From assembly GCA_022712315.1 (NCBI GenBank), contig JALAGS010000155.1, forward strand, positions 1 through 50,509: a stretch of DNA of 50,509 bases, read 5' to 3'. The stretch is from Sphingobacterium sp. Its GTDB lineage: Bacteria > Bacteroidota > Bacteroidia > Sphingobacteriales > Sphingobacteriaceae. Every line of letters starts with the position of its first letter. The first letter of the stretch is position 1. Made by a program: the position numbers and the translations under genes. This document shows positions 7,824 through 16,983 of this stretch, piece by piece. The notes under the pieces are model-generated. The model had not been told where the DNA came from. It saw only the letters and a program-made list of their open reading frames with translations, and searched no databases.

Positions 7824-9257
7824 TCAGGAAGAGCGTCGAGCCTGTTCCAAAAGTGCTGCCAAAATAACGATCCCTTCTTCAATCAGTTCCTCCGATAAGG
7901 ACCCATACCCCAGTCGAATTCCACCAAAAACATTTCCTCGGCTGTAGTTTTCAGGATGCGGTATATGGACCGATTTTTCGGTTAGTTTTTTAAAGAGGAA
8001 TGCCCAGTCGATTTGATGTTTAAAAGATAGCCAGACAGCTAGCCCACCCTGCGGACAGGTATAATCAACATGATCCTTAAGGTGCTTATCCAATTGACTG
8101 ATCATAAAATCCCGCTTCTTTTTGTAAAGCTGAGTAGCTTTTCGGATATGCCTGCGGATTGTTCCATCCTGAATCAGTTCCAGTACGGCTTGCTCCATAA
8201 TATTGTCGCCCTGGATATCGATGATGTAGCGGAGATCGACAACCTGCTGCAGCAGCTGCTCGTTTCGTGTCGCAAGATAACCGATACGGAGGGCGGGAGC
8301 GACAACTTTGCTTAGTGTCCCGATGTAAACGGTATTGATCAGCTCCTGCTGGGAAGTAAGCGGATAATAAGGCGTTTGTTCGAAATGAAATTCGTAATCG
8401 TAATCATCCTCAATGATAGTGAAGTTATATTGGTTGGATAACGCTATTAATTGTGATCTTCGTTCTTTGCTTAAGGTGACAGTGGTTGGATATTGTCGAT
8501 GCGGGGTCAGGTAAAGCGCCTTAATAGGACTCTTTTTCACTAAATGAGGCAGCAGTTCTTCAACGATAAGACCATCGGCATCGACGGGGATTGGAATCAA
8601 TCTTGCGCCGGCTTTTTCAAAGATCTTCCAGGCCGAATGGTATCCTGGGGACTCCACAAAGATATAATCATTGTGCTGTAACAGGCACTGGGCGACCAGA
8701 TACATAGCCATTTGGCTCCCTCGACTGACACAGAGATTATCTTTATTAATATGCATTTTACGTTCGATGTTAAGCATATTGGCGATTTCCTCCCGAAAAT
8801 CAAGGTGCCCCCGCGGATCGGCATAACCCATCATTTTCCAGCGCGCACTGCGTTTAAAAATCTGACGATAGGCCCGGCCAAGCTGTTCTACCGGTGCGAT
8901 CTTGCTGTCTGGATTTCCGTCATCGAAGATAATACGTGTAGGAGGCTGATGATCCGACAATTCGTTTCTCTGTGCGATATAGAGGTTGGAGCCATAGGGT
9001 AATTGTTGTGCTACGAATATACCCCTGCGGGCTTGACTAACCAGCCAGCCTTCGCTGAGCAACAATTGAATGGCATCAACTACCGTATTCCGGTTTAAGT
9101 TTAACTGGGCGGCCAGCGATCTGCTGCTGGGCAATGCAGTGCCCTTCGGTAGCCTGCCAGATTGTATATCAGCAGCAATACCATCCGCTATTTGGATGTA
9201 AATCGCTTTTGAGGAGGACCTGTCTATATCCAGTGTTAAATTCCAAGGTCTAAGCAT
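7824..9257 (-). CDS. MocR-family transcription regulator (GntR wHTH fused to aminotransferase fold)
   Basis: A 477-residue chimeric regulator. Residues 10-80 form a GntR winged helix (IQIADGIAADIQSGRLPKG, LPSSRSLAAQLNLNRNTV, WLVSQARRGIFV). Residues about 115-477 are a fold-type I aminotransferase domain with EDDYDYEF and GTLSKVVAPALRIGY, where Lys317 is the expected PLP Schiff-base lysine. MocR proteins sense PLP or an amino compound and usually control a neighbouring gene read in the opposite direction. Here that is the class III aminotransferase 219 bp away. The effector cannot be named; PdxR, GabR and TauR are all relatives. Confidence 0.88.
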   Translation of the reverse strand: MLRPWNLTLDIDRSSSKAIYIQIADGIAADIQSGRLPKGTALPSSRSLAAQLNLNRNTVVDAIQLLLSEGWLVSQARRGIFVAQQLPYGSNLYIAQRNELSDHQPPTRIIFDDGNPDSKIAPVEQLGRAYRQIFKRSARWKMMGYADPRGHLDFREEIANMLNIERKMHINKDNLCVSRGSQMAMYLVAQCLLQHNDYIFVESPGYHSAWKIFEKAGARLIPIPVDADGLIVEELLPHLVKKSPIKALYLTPHRQYPTTVTLSKERRSQLIALSNQYNFTIIEDDYDYEFHFEQTPYYPLTSQQELINTVYIGTLSKVVAPALRIGYLATRNEQLLQQVVDLRYIIDIQGDNIMEQAVLELIQDGTIRRHIRKATQLYKKKRDFMISQLDKHLKDHVDYTCPQGGLAVWLSFKHQIDWAFLFKKLTEKSVHIPHPENYSRGNVFGGIRLGYGSLSEELIEEGIVILAALLEQARRSS

Positions 9258-9275
9258 GGGGCTAAAGTATCGGGT

Positions 9276-9299
9276 AATTGTTCAAAGATACAATTGTTC
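9276..9299. promoter_or_regulatory. Direct repeat AATTGTTC upstream of the MocR gene
   Basis: AATTGTTC occurs at 9276-9283 and again at 9292-9299, a 16-bp step, just upstream of the MocR start. MocR regulators often bind direct repeats, so this may serve autoregulation. The motif is short and AT-rich. Confidence 0.3.
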
Positions 9300-9386
9300 T
9301 GCATGATTAAAATATATTGGATAGTTGCTGTTCGATTGTGGATCCGCTATTTTATTTAAGATGAGCTATTTTGTTTGTTGTCTATA

Positions 9387-9398
9387 TGGTCTGGACCA
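9387..9398. promoter_or_regulatory. Candidate MocR operator TGGTC-TG-GACCA
   Basis: A perfect 5-bp inverted repeat TGGTC/GACCA with a 2-bp spacer lies 79 bp before the aminotransferase start, inside the divergent control region. GC-rich symmetry in an otherwise AT-rich gap makes it stand out. Binding by the adjacent MocR protein is inferred from position. Confidence 0.45.
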
Positions 9399-9476
9399 GC
9401 AATAAATAACCGTCTTGGACTAGGAATTAGAGGTGATTTAAATAGATTTTTGAATTTTACTAATGCAAAATGAATC

Positions 9477-10698
<1,222 letters not shown>

Positions 10699-10750
10699 CC
10701 GCTCAATATTGATTTTCTGCAAATTTTTAATGAAGAATTCCCCAGATTAG

Positions 10751-10779
10751 CTTTTGCGCTTTGATAAATGTCGCAAAAG
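10751..10779. promoter_or_regulatory. Inverted repeat CTTTTGCG/CGCAAAAG before the NUDIX gene
   Basis: A perfect 8-bp inverted repeat (10751-10758 and 10772-10779) with a 13-nt loop, 51 bp upstream of the NUDIX start. It could be an operator or a weak terminator for the aminotransferase; there is no T-tract after it. Confidence 0.35.
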
Positions 10780-10830
10780 AAGTAATTTCACAACAATAGT
10801 GTTTAATCAAAAGTAGCTTATAAACGATTC

Positions 10831-11244
10831 ATGACAACAGCAAAATCTTTGCCTACAGCGGGTTTAGTGAGTATTAACGGGGATAAATTATTATTAGCGT
10901 ATAGCAACAATAGAAAGGCGTGGTATCTGCCGGGCGGAAAGATTGATGCTGGAGAGGAGGCGTTGCAATCCCTTCGACGGGAGATTTTGGAGGAGTTAAA
11001 TATCGTTCTGGATCCGGATAAAATCTCGTATTACTGTCATGTCACGGCCCCGGCATATGGGCTGGTGCCTGAAGTGATTATGGAGCAGGATTGTTTTCTA
11101 TATCCATTAACAGAGCAGATCGAACCCAGTAATGAGATCGGTGCCGTTCGTTATTTTTCACACCGGGAATACCTGGAAGAATCCATCCAGGTAGTTGGCG
11201 TTTTGCATGTGTTTGATAAGTTGAAAGCCGACGGATTAATTTAA
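10831..11244 (+). CDS. NUDIX hydrolase
   Basis: A 137-residue NUDIX protein that should hydrolyse a nucleoside diphosphate linked to another group. The Nudix box starts at about residue 35 (GGKIDAGEEALQSLRREI, then LEELNI): Gly36, Glu42, Arg50, Glu51, Glu54 and Glu55 supply the metal-binding pattern, with Asn in place of the usual final Gly. Opening residues GLVSINGDKLLLAYSNN and WYLPGGK resemble MutT-like housecleaning enzymes. Substrate unknown. The gene ends 15 bp from the converging secreted protein gene. Confidence 0.88.
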   Translation: MTTAKSLPTAGLVSINGDKLLLAYSNNRKAWYLPGGKIDAGEEALQSLRREILEELNIVLDPDKISYYCHVTAPAYGLVPEVIMEQDCFLYPLTEQIEPSNEIGAVRYFSHREYLEESIQVVGVLHVFDKLKADGLI

Positions 11245-11259
11245 TATATATTGCTGCTT

Positions 11260-11787
11260 CTATATTCCGTAGCCCTCATTGAGACAGCTGATACCTTTTG
11301 TGTCTTTTAAAGGAACAATTTTTTGGCTTTTGGTATCCATTCGCCATGCTTTGACAATTTTGTCAAAATATTCTTTGCTTTCATCGACCCGGCTAATGGC
11401 TATAATTTCGCTGTTTGGCTTATCACCCTGTTTGCAGTTGCATAGGCTGAGCTGCTCGTTGGGCTTCAGTCTTTGGATATTGATGGTATCCAAAATCTTA
11501 TACTTGACTTTGCCTTTGCTGTCATCCGGCAATAATTCCTCCAAGATACAAACACCGTTTTTGGAATTTGTAAAATAGCCGGCAGCAAAGCGATAATCAC
11601 CTTTTGTATTTTTGTCGGTTTCTATGACCGCTCCGGTCGCGTAGGTATAGGACTTTAATTCAGCGATCTCATTGATCTCACGGAATACCTTGCCATATAA
11701 CGGGTTTTTCTGGTCGTTAACGGTGTTGAAACTGGACCAGCTGCAGATCGATAGAACCGCAATGGGTATAATTAGTGTATATCTCAT
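11260..11787 (-). CDS. Secreted protein of unknown function
   Basis: A 175-residue protein I do not recognise. The start at 11787 (ATG, MRYTLIIPIAVLS) is preferred over an upstream TTG at 11796, because GGGAG sits directly before the ATG as a ribosome-binding site. Residues 1-18 form a hydrophobic signal sequence ending near SICSW. The mature part is hydrophilic, includes LCNCKQGDKPNSE and a late Cys (ISCLNEGYGI), and shows no transmembrane segment. It lies just after a strong hairpin that probably ends the AsmA transcript, so it may have its own weak promoter or depend on readthrough. Confidence 0.6.
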   Translation of the reverse strand: MRYTLIIPIAVLSICSWSSFNTVNDQKNPLYGKVFREINEIAELKSYTYATGAVIETDKNTKGDYRFAAGYFTNSKNGVCILEELLPDDSKGKVKYKILDTINIQRLKPNEQLSLCNCKQGDKPNSEIIAISRVDESKEYFDKIVKAWRMDTKSQKIVPLKDTKGISCLNEGYGI

Positions 11788-11799
11788 AGCTCCCAATAA

Positions 11800-11855
11800 T
11801 TAAAAACGTTGTTTAAGATAACAAAAAGAATGATTATCTTAAACAACGTTTTTAA
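11800..11855 (-). terminator. 22-bp perfect hairpin downstream of the AsmA-like gene
   Basis: Arms 11800-11821 and 11834-11855 are perfectly complementary over 22 bp with a 12-nt loop. Read on the minus strand the 3' arm ends in a T-rich tract, as in an intrinsic terminator, 46 nt after the AsmA stop. It ends 12 nt before the next start codon, leaving only the ribosome-binding site between, so it may also regulate that gene. Confidence 0.75.
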
Positions 11856-11901
11856 CTTAACGCTATTGTGCCGGTTGAAATTATTGAAAATAATTACCGC
11901 T

Positions 11902-14900
11902 TTACTTTGTTTCCGTTTCTTGCACTTTTTGAGTTTCTTTATATACTTTGCTGTCCTCGTCATCCATTTCCATATCGAGGTCTTCTTCTTTGTATTTTCC
12001 CATCTTTAGGTGAAAGTTATCGGCTGTACCCGTGATACGCATCGGTATTCCAAATATTCCAAAAGGAGGGAGACCTAGCCGGAAACCAAGGTTCATCCGT
12101 CCGTCTAAGGTAACTTGACCTTCAAACCGGGGTCTGAAACCCATCATTTTCATTTTCGTACGTTCGATGGTCATCACATTATTTTTGATATGGGATTTAA
12201 TAACAACTTTTTTCACTTCGCCATCTTTCAATTTTTCCTTGGAAGTAGATTGACTGATCCCATTAAGTAGTTTGAAGCCTCTGAACTTAATCTGATTTAG
12301 TGTCAGGGATCCCTCACCGACGATTGAAGGCATTACGGGTTGCATATTGCCATTCAATAGACCGCCCAATTTGTAATCCAGCGAAACGAGGCCATACGCA
12401 TTTTTTGCAGAGCTGACCATTTCTCTAAACATGGGTATCTCTTTGTAGGCGCGTTGAATATCAAAGCTGTCGGCTTTTACAGCATAATCAAAGCTTGCCC
12501 TACGTGGATTTATAGGACGATAATTTCCGCTCATATCCACTTTTAGTCCCGCTAGTTCAAAGTTGGTCTTGTTCAGAATCATCTTACCATCGTTTACCTG
12601 TAGATCGCCTTTAAAGTCTCTGATATTCATTTTATTGTACAATATCGTATTGACAAGACCTAATACTTGAATGTCCAAATTTTTAGGTAGAAGAACTACA
12701 CCACTTTCCGAAGAGCTTGCAGTCGTCGATGTGGCCGGAGAAGCAAAAACCATAAAATCATCCACATTGATTTTCCTGCTGCTGAGTGTAAACTGACCTT
12801 TTAATGGTGCCTGACTGCTTGTTGCATAATTAATAATGTTGTTGAGATAGCCCTTGATTGAAATATCATTTTTAGCATAGGCAACCAAGAATTTATCAAA
12901 ATTCATTTTCTCCTGATTAAAGCTGAAATTTCCGCTTTTAATTGCAATAGGCTGTGGCAGCATGTCGGACTGAACCTGGATATTTCCAATACTTAACCGG
13001 CCACTATTTTCGAGTCGGGCATAATGACCATTGGTGGCATCGCTCTGTAAGCCTTTTAAACTGAAATCTGTATAGATAAAACCGTCAACGTTGGTACCAT
13101 CCAATGCAAAGAGTTTATAAATAGGACCGAGATTGAGCTTACCCTTGGATTGTATGCTGTATTTGATATTATTGAAATTCTTGAGGTCTGCATTTAAGAA
13201 AAAAGGTTCGCCTGCAAATGTAAATGATACTGGTAGGATTTTGACATTGAGGTCCTTAAGCGAGCCTTTTTCGCTAGTGACAAAAGCTTCGACCTGAATG
13301 TTTTCCATCGGGATAGGATAGTCATTTGACTTGATTAACCCATTTTTCATCGTGATGGAGGTATTGGTCTCGGGAAAAATATTGCGTTTGAGATCCACGT
13401 ATCCTTTTGCCATTAAGTTGATGTCAACCAGTCCAGCTAATTCGACTTGTTTAATTGGATAGAAATTCTTGATATCCGCTAAATTAACCAATGCCTTTAG
13501 ATCTGAATGAACTGCGATTTTATTAAAATCTGTTATCGAAATAAAACCTTTTATATAATTGTTGAGTGCCTGCACCGAAATATCGTGTATTGATATGGAT
13601 GCACTTTTTAACTGGCCATCGGGATCTTTAGCTTCGAGCTGATACGCAATTTTTTCAAGCCCCTGTGGTAGGTTGGCTAATTTAAACTTACCATCTACAA
13701 GTGTATTTTTGATATCAAAAGTAGGGATGGATGCAATATATTCCTGCTCGCGTTTTTGAAGTCCTACTTTACGGATAGCTATGGCATAGGTACCGTCGAT
13801 TTTGGCATCAAGATTCCATTTTCCACCAAAAGAGAAATCCGGAAACTGCAATGAGGCGTGGAGTTTATCCAGGTCAAGGTCACTTTTTATGTTGGCATGT
13901 ACCGTTACAGGATGTAGTCCTGCAATATTGCCCTGCGCATTGAAATAACCTGATGCAACTTTAAAATCAAACTGTTTGAGGTCGATATGCAGGGAATCGG
14001 GATTTAATGCCGGCAGGTCTATCCGTAATTTTGCATTCCAGTCAGTTAACGGATTGGCCGATTGTTTAAAGGCGAGATAGCCATTGTTGACCATAAGCCC
14101 CAGGGAAAGATCAGGCATTTTGTTGTTATCGACTATATAATCTCCCTCTAAATTAACGAAAACCTCAGATGTTCCTTTCACCGAGAGATCCTTGATCCAA
14201 GAAGCGTAGCTGTTGGGGACTAATGAAAGTAATTCGGCCAAGGTGCTTTCCTGTGATTTTAATTTGAAATCTAGGTGATAGCCATGGGAAATAAAAGACA
14301 GCAGCCCGCGGAAACGAACCGGTAATTGATTTATTTTAATATCATTTCGTTCGAAGACGAAGGATAAGGTGTTGGTATTGATCCGTGTCAGTAAATTGGC
14401 ATCGATCGACTTTTTGTCCACATACAATTCATTGTCAAAGGAAAATGAAAAGGATGCAATTTTCGCACGTGTATTTAAATCAAAAATATTTGACATCAGA
14501 TCTCCTTTACCTTCATATTCCAGATCTTTTGCTTCGATCTGAAGCGGAATGGAGCGATCTTCATAATGAAGATTTGTTTTTTCAAGCTTAATTAATTGAA
14601 AAGCTAAAGCGCTGCTTTCTGCGTTATCCTGTTTTTTAGTGGAATCCGATGGACTTGATTTATAAATGGAATAATTGGCATTTCCCAAAGAATCGACTAA
14701 GATGTTGACCTTTCCGCTATTAACGATAAATTTGTCAATCACAATTTTGGATTTGAGCAGGCTCATGAGGTCGATGCCAAAACTGACTTGTTTTGCAGCG
14801 AGCAGGGTGTCGTTTTTGAAAGGCTCGGCCCCTTTTAGCAGAACGTCATCCATCGATGCGGTAAGCAAAGGGAATTGATCAAAGAAGGTCAATCTTACTT

Positions 14901-15075
14901 TGGCATAATTTAATTCACCAGTAATATGCTCGTTTACGAGTGATTTAACCTTGCTGTTTACTTCATTTTCGAATATATAGGGAATAGATAATATGCTGAT
15001 GACGAGTAGCACGACGATGCTTGTAAAAACGATAGCGATACGTTTCACAACCTTTATGAATGTTGCTTTTGACAC
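11902..15075 (-). CDS. AsmA-family protein, envelope biogenesis
   Basis: A 1057-residue protein anchored by one N-terminal membrane helix (about residues 11-31, IAIVFTSIVVLLVISILSIPYIF) with a very large periplasmic part. Segments such as LLTASMDDVLLKG, ASMDDV-type repeats and the closing GLPPFGIFGIPMRITGTADNFHLKMGK fit the AsmA/TamB-like group that bridges inner and outer membranes and is thought to move phospholipids or assist outer-membrane assembly. The C-terminus is acidic and hydrophilic (EEDLDMEMDDEDSK). It is transcribed alone. Just before its start, TTTGTAA/TTACAAA (15076-15099) could fold in the leader. Family membership is clear; exact function is inferred. Confidence 0.82.
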   Translation of the reverse strand: MSKATFIKVVKRIAIVFTSIVVLLVISILSIPYIFENEVNSKVKSLVNEHITGELNYAKVRLTFFDQFPLLTASMDDVLLKGAEPFKNDTLLAAKQVSFGIDLMSLLKSKIVIDKFIVNSGKVNILVDSLGNANYSIYKSSPSDSTKKQDNAESSALAFQLIKLEKTNLHYEDRSIPLQIEAKDLEYEGKGDLMSNIFDLNTRAKIASFSFSFDNELYVDKKSIDANLLTRINTNTLSFVFERNDIKINQLPVRFRGLLSFISHGYHLDFKLKSQESTLAELLSLVPNSYASWIKDLSVKGTSEVFVNLEGDYIVDNNKMPDLSLGLMVNNGYLAFKQSANPLTDWNAKLRIDLPALNPDSLHIDLKQFDFKVASGYFNAQGNIAGLHPVTVHANIKSDLDLDKLHASLQFPDFSFGGKWNLDAKIDGTYAIAIRKVGLQKREQEYIASIPTFDIKNTLVDGKFKLANLPQGLEKIAYQLEAKDPDGQLKSASISIHDISVQALNNYIKGFISITDFNKIAVHSDLKALVNLADIKNFYPIKQVELAGLVDINLMAKGYVDLKRNIFPETNTSITMKNGLIKSNDYPIPMENIQVEAFVTSEKGSLKDLNVKILPVSFTFAGEPFFLNADLKNFNNIKYSIQSKGKLNLGPIYKLFALDGTNVDGFIYTDFSLKGLQSDATNGHYARLENSGRLSIGNIQVQSDMLPQPIAIKSGNFSFNQEKMNFDKFLVAYAKNDISIKGYLNNIINYATSSQAPLKGQFTLSSRKINVDDFMVFASPATSTTASSSESGVVLLPKNLDIQVLGLVNTILYNKMNIRDFKGDLQVNDGKMILNKTNFELAGLKVDMSGNYRPINPRRASFDYAVKADSFDIQRAYKEIPMFREMVSSAKNAYGLVSLDYKLGGLLNGNMQPVMPSIVGEGSLTLNQIKFRGFKLLNGISQSTSKEKLKDGEVKKVVIKSHIKNNVMTIERTKMKMMGFRPRFEGQVTLDGRMNLGFRLGLPPFGIFGIPMRITGTADNFHLKMGKYKEEDLDMEMDDEDSKVYKETQKVQETETK

Positions 15076-15204
15076 TTTGTAATTTTTTGTGGTTACAAAA
15101 GTCAGAAAATTATTATTAATCTCGGTTAAATGAACTATTTATTTTGATTAGCTGTTGGAATATGTCGTTTTTCATTGACAAAAGGCTGAGCTAAAGCCTT
15201 TCTT

Positions 15205-16599
15205 ATGAAGCGGTTCGCATACGCTTTAGAAAATTTCATGTATTTTTGCAGCGTGAAATTTCGATTTAAAAATGCCGAACAGAAAAATAGTATTATCCTC
15301 ATTGTCTGTTTGTTGTTGTTGTTGCTGATAGGGGGAGGTTTGCTCGGTGTTATCCATCATAAGGTCGATCGTCTTAATAAACGGATCCTGATGGATTTTG
15401 CAGATGAGAATATGTTGCTGGTAAAAAAGCAGCTGGAATTGTTGCAGCAGGATATCTACCTTTCAGAAAAAAAAATACTTGATCAGTCTGCTTTTGATCC
15501 GAGCGAAAATGGCGATTCGCTGCTGGTCATTGCGCCCGTGGGGCAATCGGATCAGCTAGGCGGCCGGATGCTGACCTTGCTGCAGACCCGTACGGTACAG
15601 CATCGACTGTACCATATCTATATTGATATTGAAAAGTTAAACGCCTATTTCGCGAGGCTCAATTTTGGAAGAAGAGCCTATTTTGAACTTTATGATGATA
15701 AGGGGATATGTGTGTATTCACCGGACAATCGTAAGTGGGGGAAGCGAAAAGATGCTGAAATTACCAAACAGGGGCGAATTGTCAAGTCCGATTATCTTGA
15801 ATTGGACGTCATGGTCAATGCCTACCCCTGCAATATTTTGTTTGTGGGCGGTGAAATCAGGGTATACGTCTTGTTGTTGAGTATTGAGGAAGAAATTCAG
15901 GAGCTGTTGACCTATAGTATTTTGCTTGGCGTAGGTTTGATGTTGGTGGCCATGGTGTTGATCTACTTTAATGCCATGGAAAGGCGTAAGATCCAGCAAT
16001 TGAAAATGCAGTCCTTGAAACAGGAAAATGAGTATACACAAATGCGGCTGGTTCAGCTGCGGCAGCAGATCAATCCACATTTTCTATTCAATACCTTTGG
16101 GTCACTCCAATACCTGATCGGAAAGGATGACGATCTTGCGAAGTCTTTTATTGGCAAGATGACAAAGGTCTATCGGAAGATGCTTCGTACAGATGAGAAC
16201 GAATGGTCGTCATTGGGGGAGGAACTGGAACTGGCTAAAGCTTATTTCTTTTTGCAGCAAGTGCGGTTTGGAGCGGCATTAAGTGATATGAAGATCGATA
16301 TTCCAGCAACATTATTTGCGCAGAAGATCCCGCGCTTGGGTCTGCAGATGCTCGTCGAAAACGCAATTAAGCATACGCGTATTTCAATCGAACACCCGCT
16401 GACGATTGAGGTTATCTACCTTGCTGAAAGAAGCGTCCTGGAGATCCGTAACAACTGGCAGCCCAGACAGGGGGCAGAGCTTGAAGGTGAGGGGTATGGG
16501 CTTAATTATTTGGCATCTATCTATAGTTACTATGCGATGTCTGGTTTTCGATATGGGAAAGAAGCAGGCTATTTTTCTGTATACTTACCACTCTCATAA
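15205..16599 (+). CDS. LytS/YehU-type sensor histidine kinase
   Basis: A 464-residue membrane sensor kinase. Two membrane helices (about 30-50 and 236-256) flank an extracytoplasmic sensor region. The His_kinase domain begins with LRQQINPHFLFNTFGSL, making His292 the phosphoacceptor, and continues through a HATPase with VENAIKHTR and GEGYGLNYL. This class partners with LytTR response regulators; the only one in the window is at 24361, behind the protease and SusC/SusD genes. The start is uncertain: a stem-loop (AAAGGCT 15181-15187 / AGCCTTT 15195-15201) abuts the ATG at 15205, and ATG 15238 or GTG 15253 are alternatives that keep both helices. Confidence 0.85.
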   Translation: MKRFAYALENFMYFCSVKFRFKNAEQKNSIILIVCLLLLLLIGGGLLGVIHHKVDRLNKRILMDFADENMLLVKKQLELLQQDIYLSEKKILDQSAFDPSENGDSLLVIAPVGQSDQLGGRMLTLLQTRTVQHRLYHIYIDIEKLNAYFARLNFGRRAYFELYDDKGICVYSPDNRKWGKRKDAEITKQGRIVKSDYLELDVMVNAYPCNILFVGGEIRVYVLLLSIEEEIQELLTYSILLGVGLMLVAMVLIYFNAMERRKIQQLKMQSLKQENEYTQMRLVQLRQQINPHFLFNTFGSLQYLIGKDDDLAKSFIGKMTKVYRKMLRTDENEWSSLGEELELAKAYFFLQQVRFGAALSDMKIDIPATLFAQKIPRLGLQMLVENAIKHTRISIEHPLTIEVIYLAERSVLEIRNNWQPRQGAELEGEGYGLNYLASIYSYYAMSGFRYGKEAGYFSVYLPLS

Positions 16600-16632
16600 G
16601 CTTGAAAATGAGGAATAAAAGGTGCTGGGTTT

Positions 16633-16684
16633 ACGTGTTCATGTTTTTGTAGTACGCGTTCATCCCTCTAAAATGCGTGTTCAT
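16633..16684. promoter_or_regulatory. Triple 21-bp-phased direct repeat, candidate LytTR operator
   Basis: ACGTGTTCAT (16633), ACGCGTTCAT (16654) and GCGTGTTCAT (16675) are spaced by exactly 21 bp; copies two and three continue with CCCT. LytTR response regulators bind pairs of roughly 9-bp direct repeats about two helical turns apart, with a GTTnA core. The site lies 34 bp after the kinase stop and upstream of the protease-SusC-SusD-regulator genes, so it is the likely target of the regulator at 24361. A TTTG at 16688 followed after 17 bp by TATTTTTA may be the promoter. Confidence 0.6.
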
Positions 16685-16983
16685 CCCTTTGCATACTTTT
16701 CTATATAATATTTTTAACAAATTTGGCTCCTAATCTAGGAATTTTAGTTCGTGGTTAGCCTAATCCTATCCGATCAAATAGCATGCGTTTTAAGTATAAA
16801 TGCCTTGGGATTGACCTGCTTGGAATAGACAAAATTACTTCTAATCATGTTGGAGTAAGTTAAAATTAGCCTACAGATAATACTAGATAATAGGTCGATG
16901 ATCCGTCATCACTTTTGAAAAACACAAGGAGTGCAACGAGCCTATTTATACCTTTGAAAACGAGGGCTCAAAAAATTTATTTG

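Noticed and set aside
16915..16983. Extended N-terminus of the metalloprotease
   Set aside because: The extra 23 residues would place a lipoprotein signal inside the protein; the ATG at 16984 gives a normal signal.
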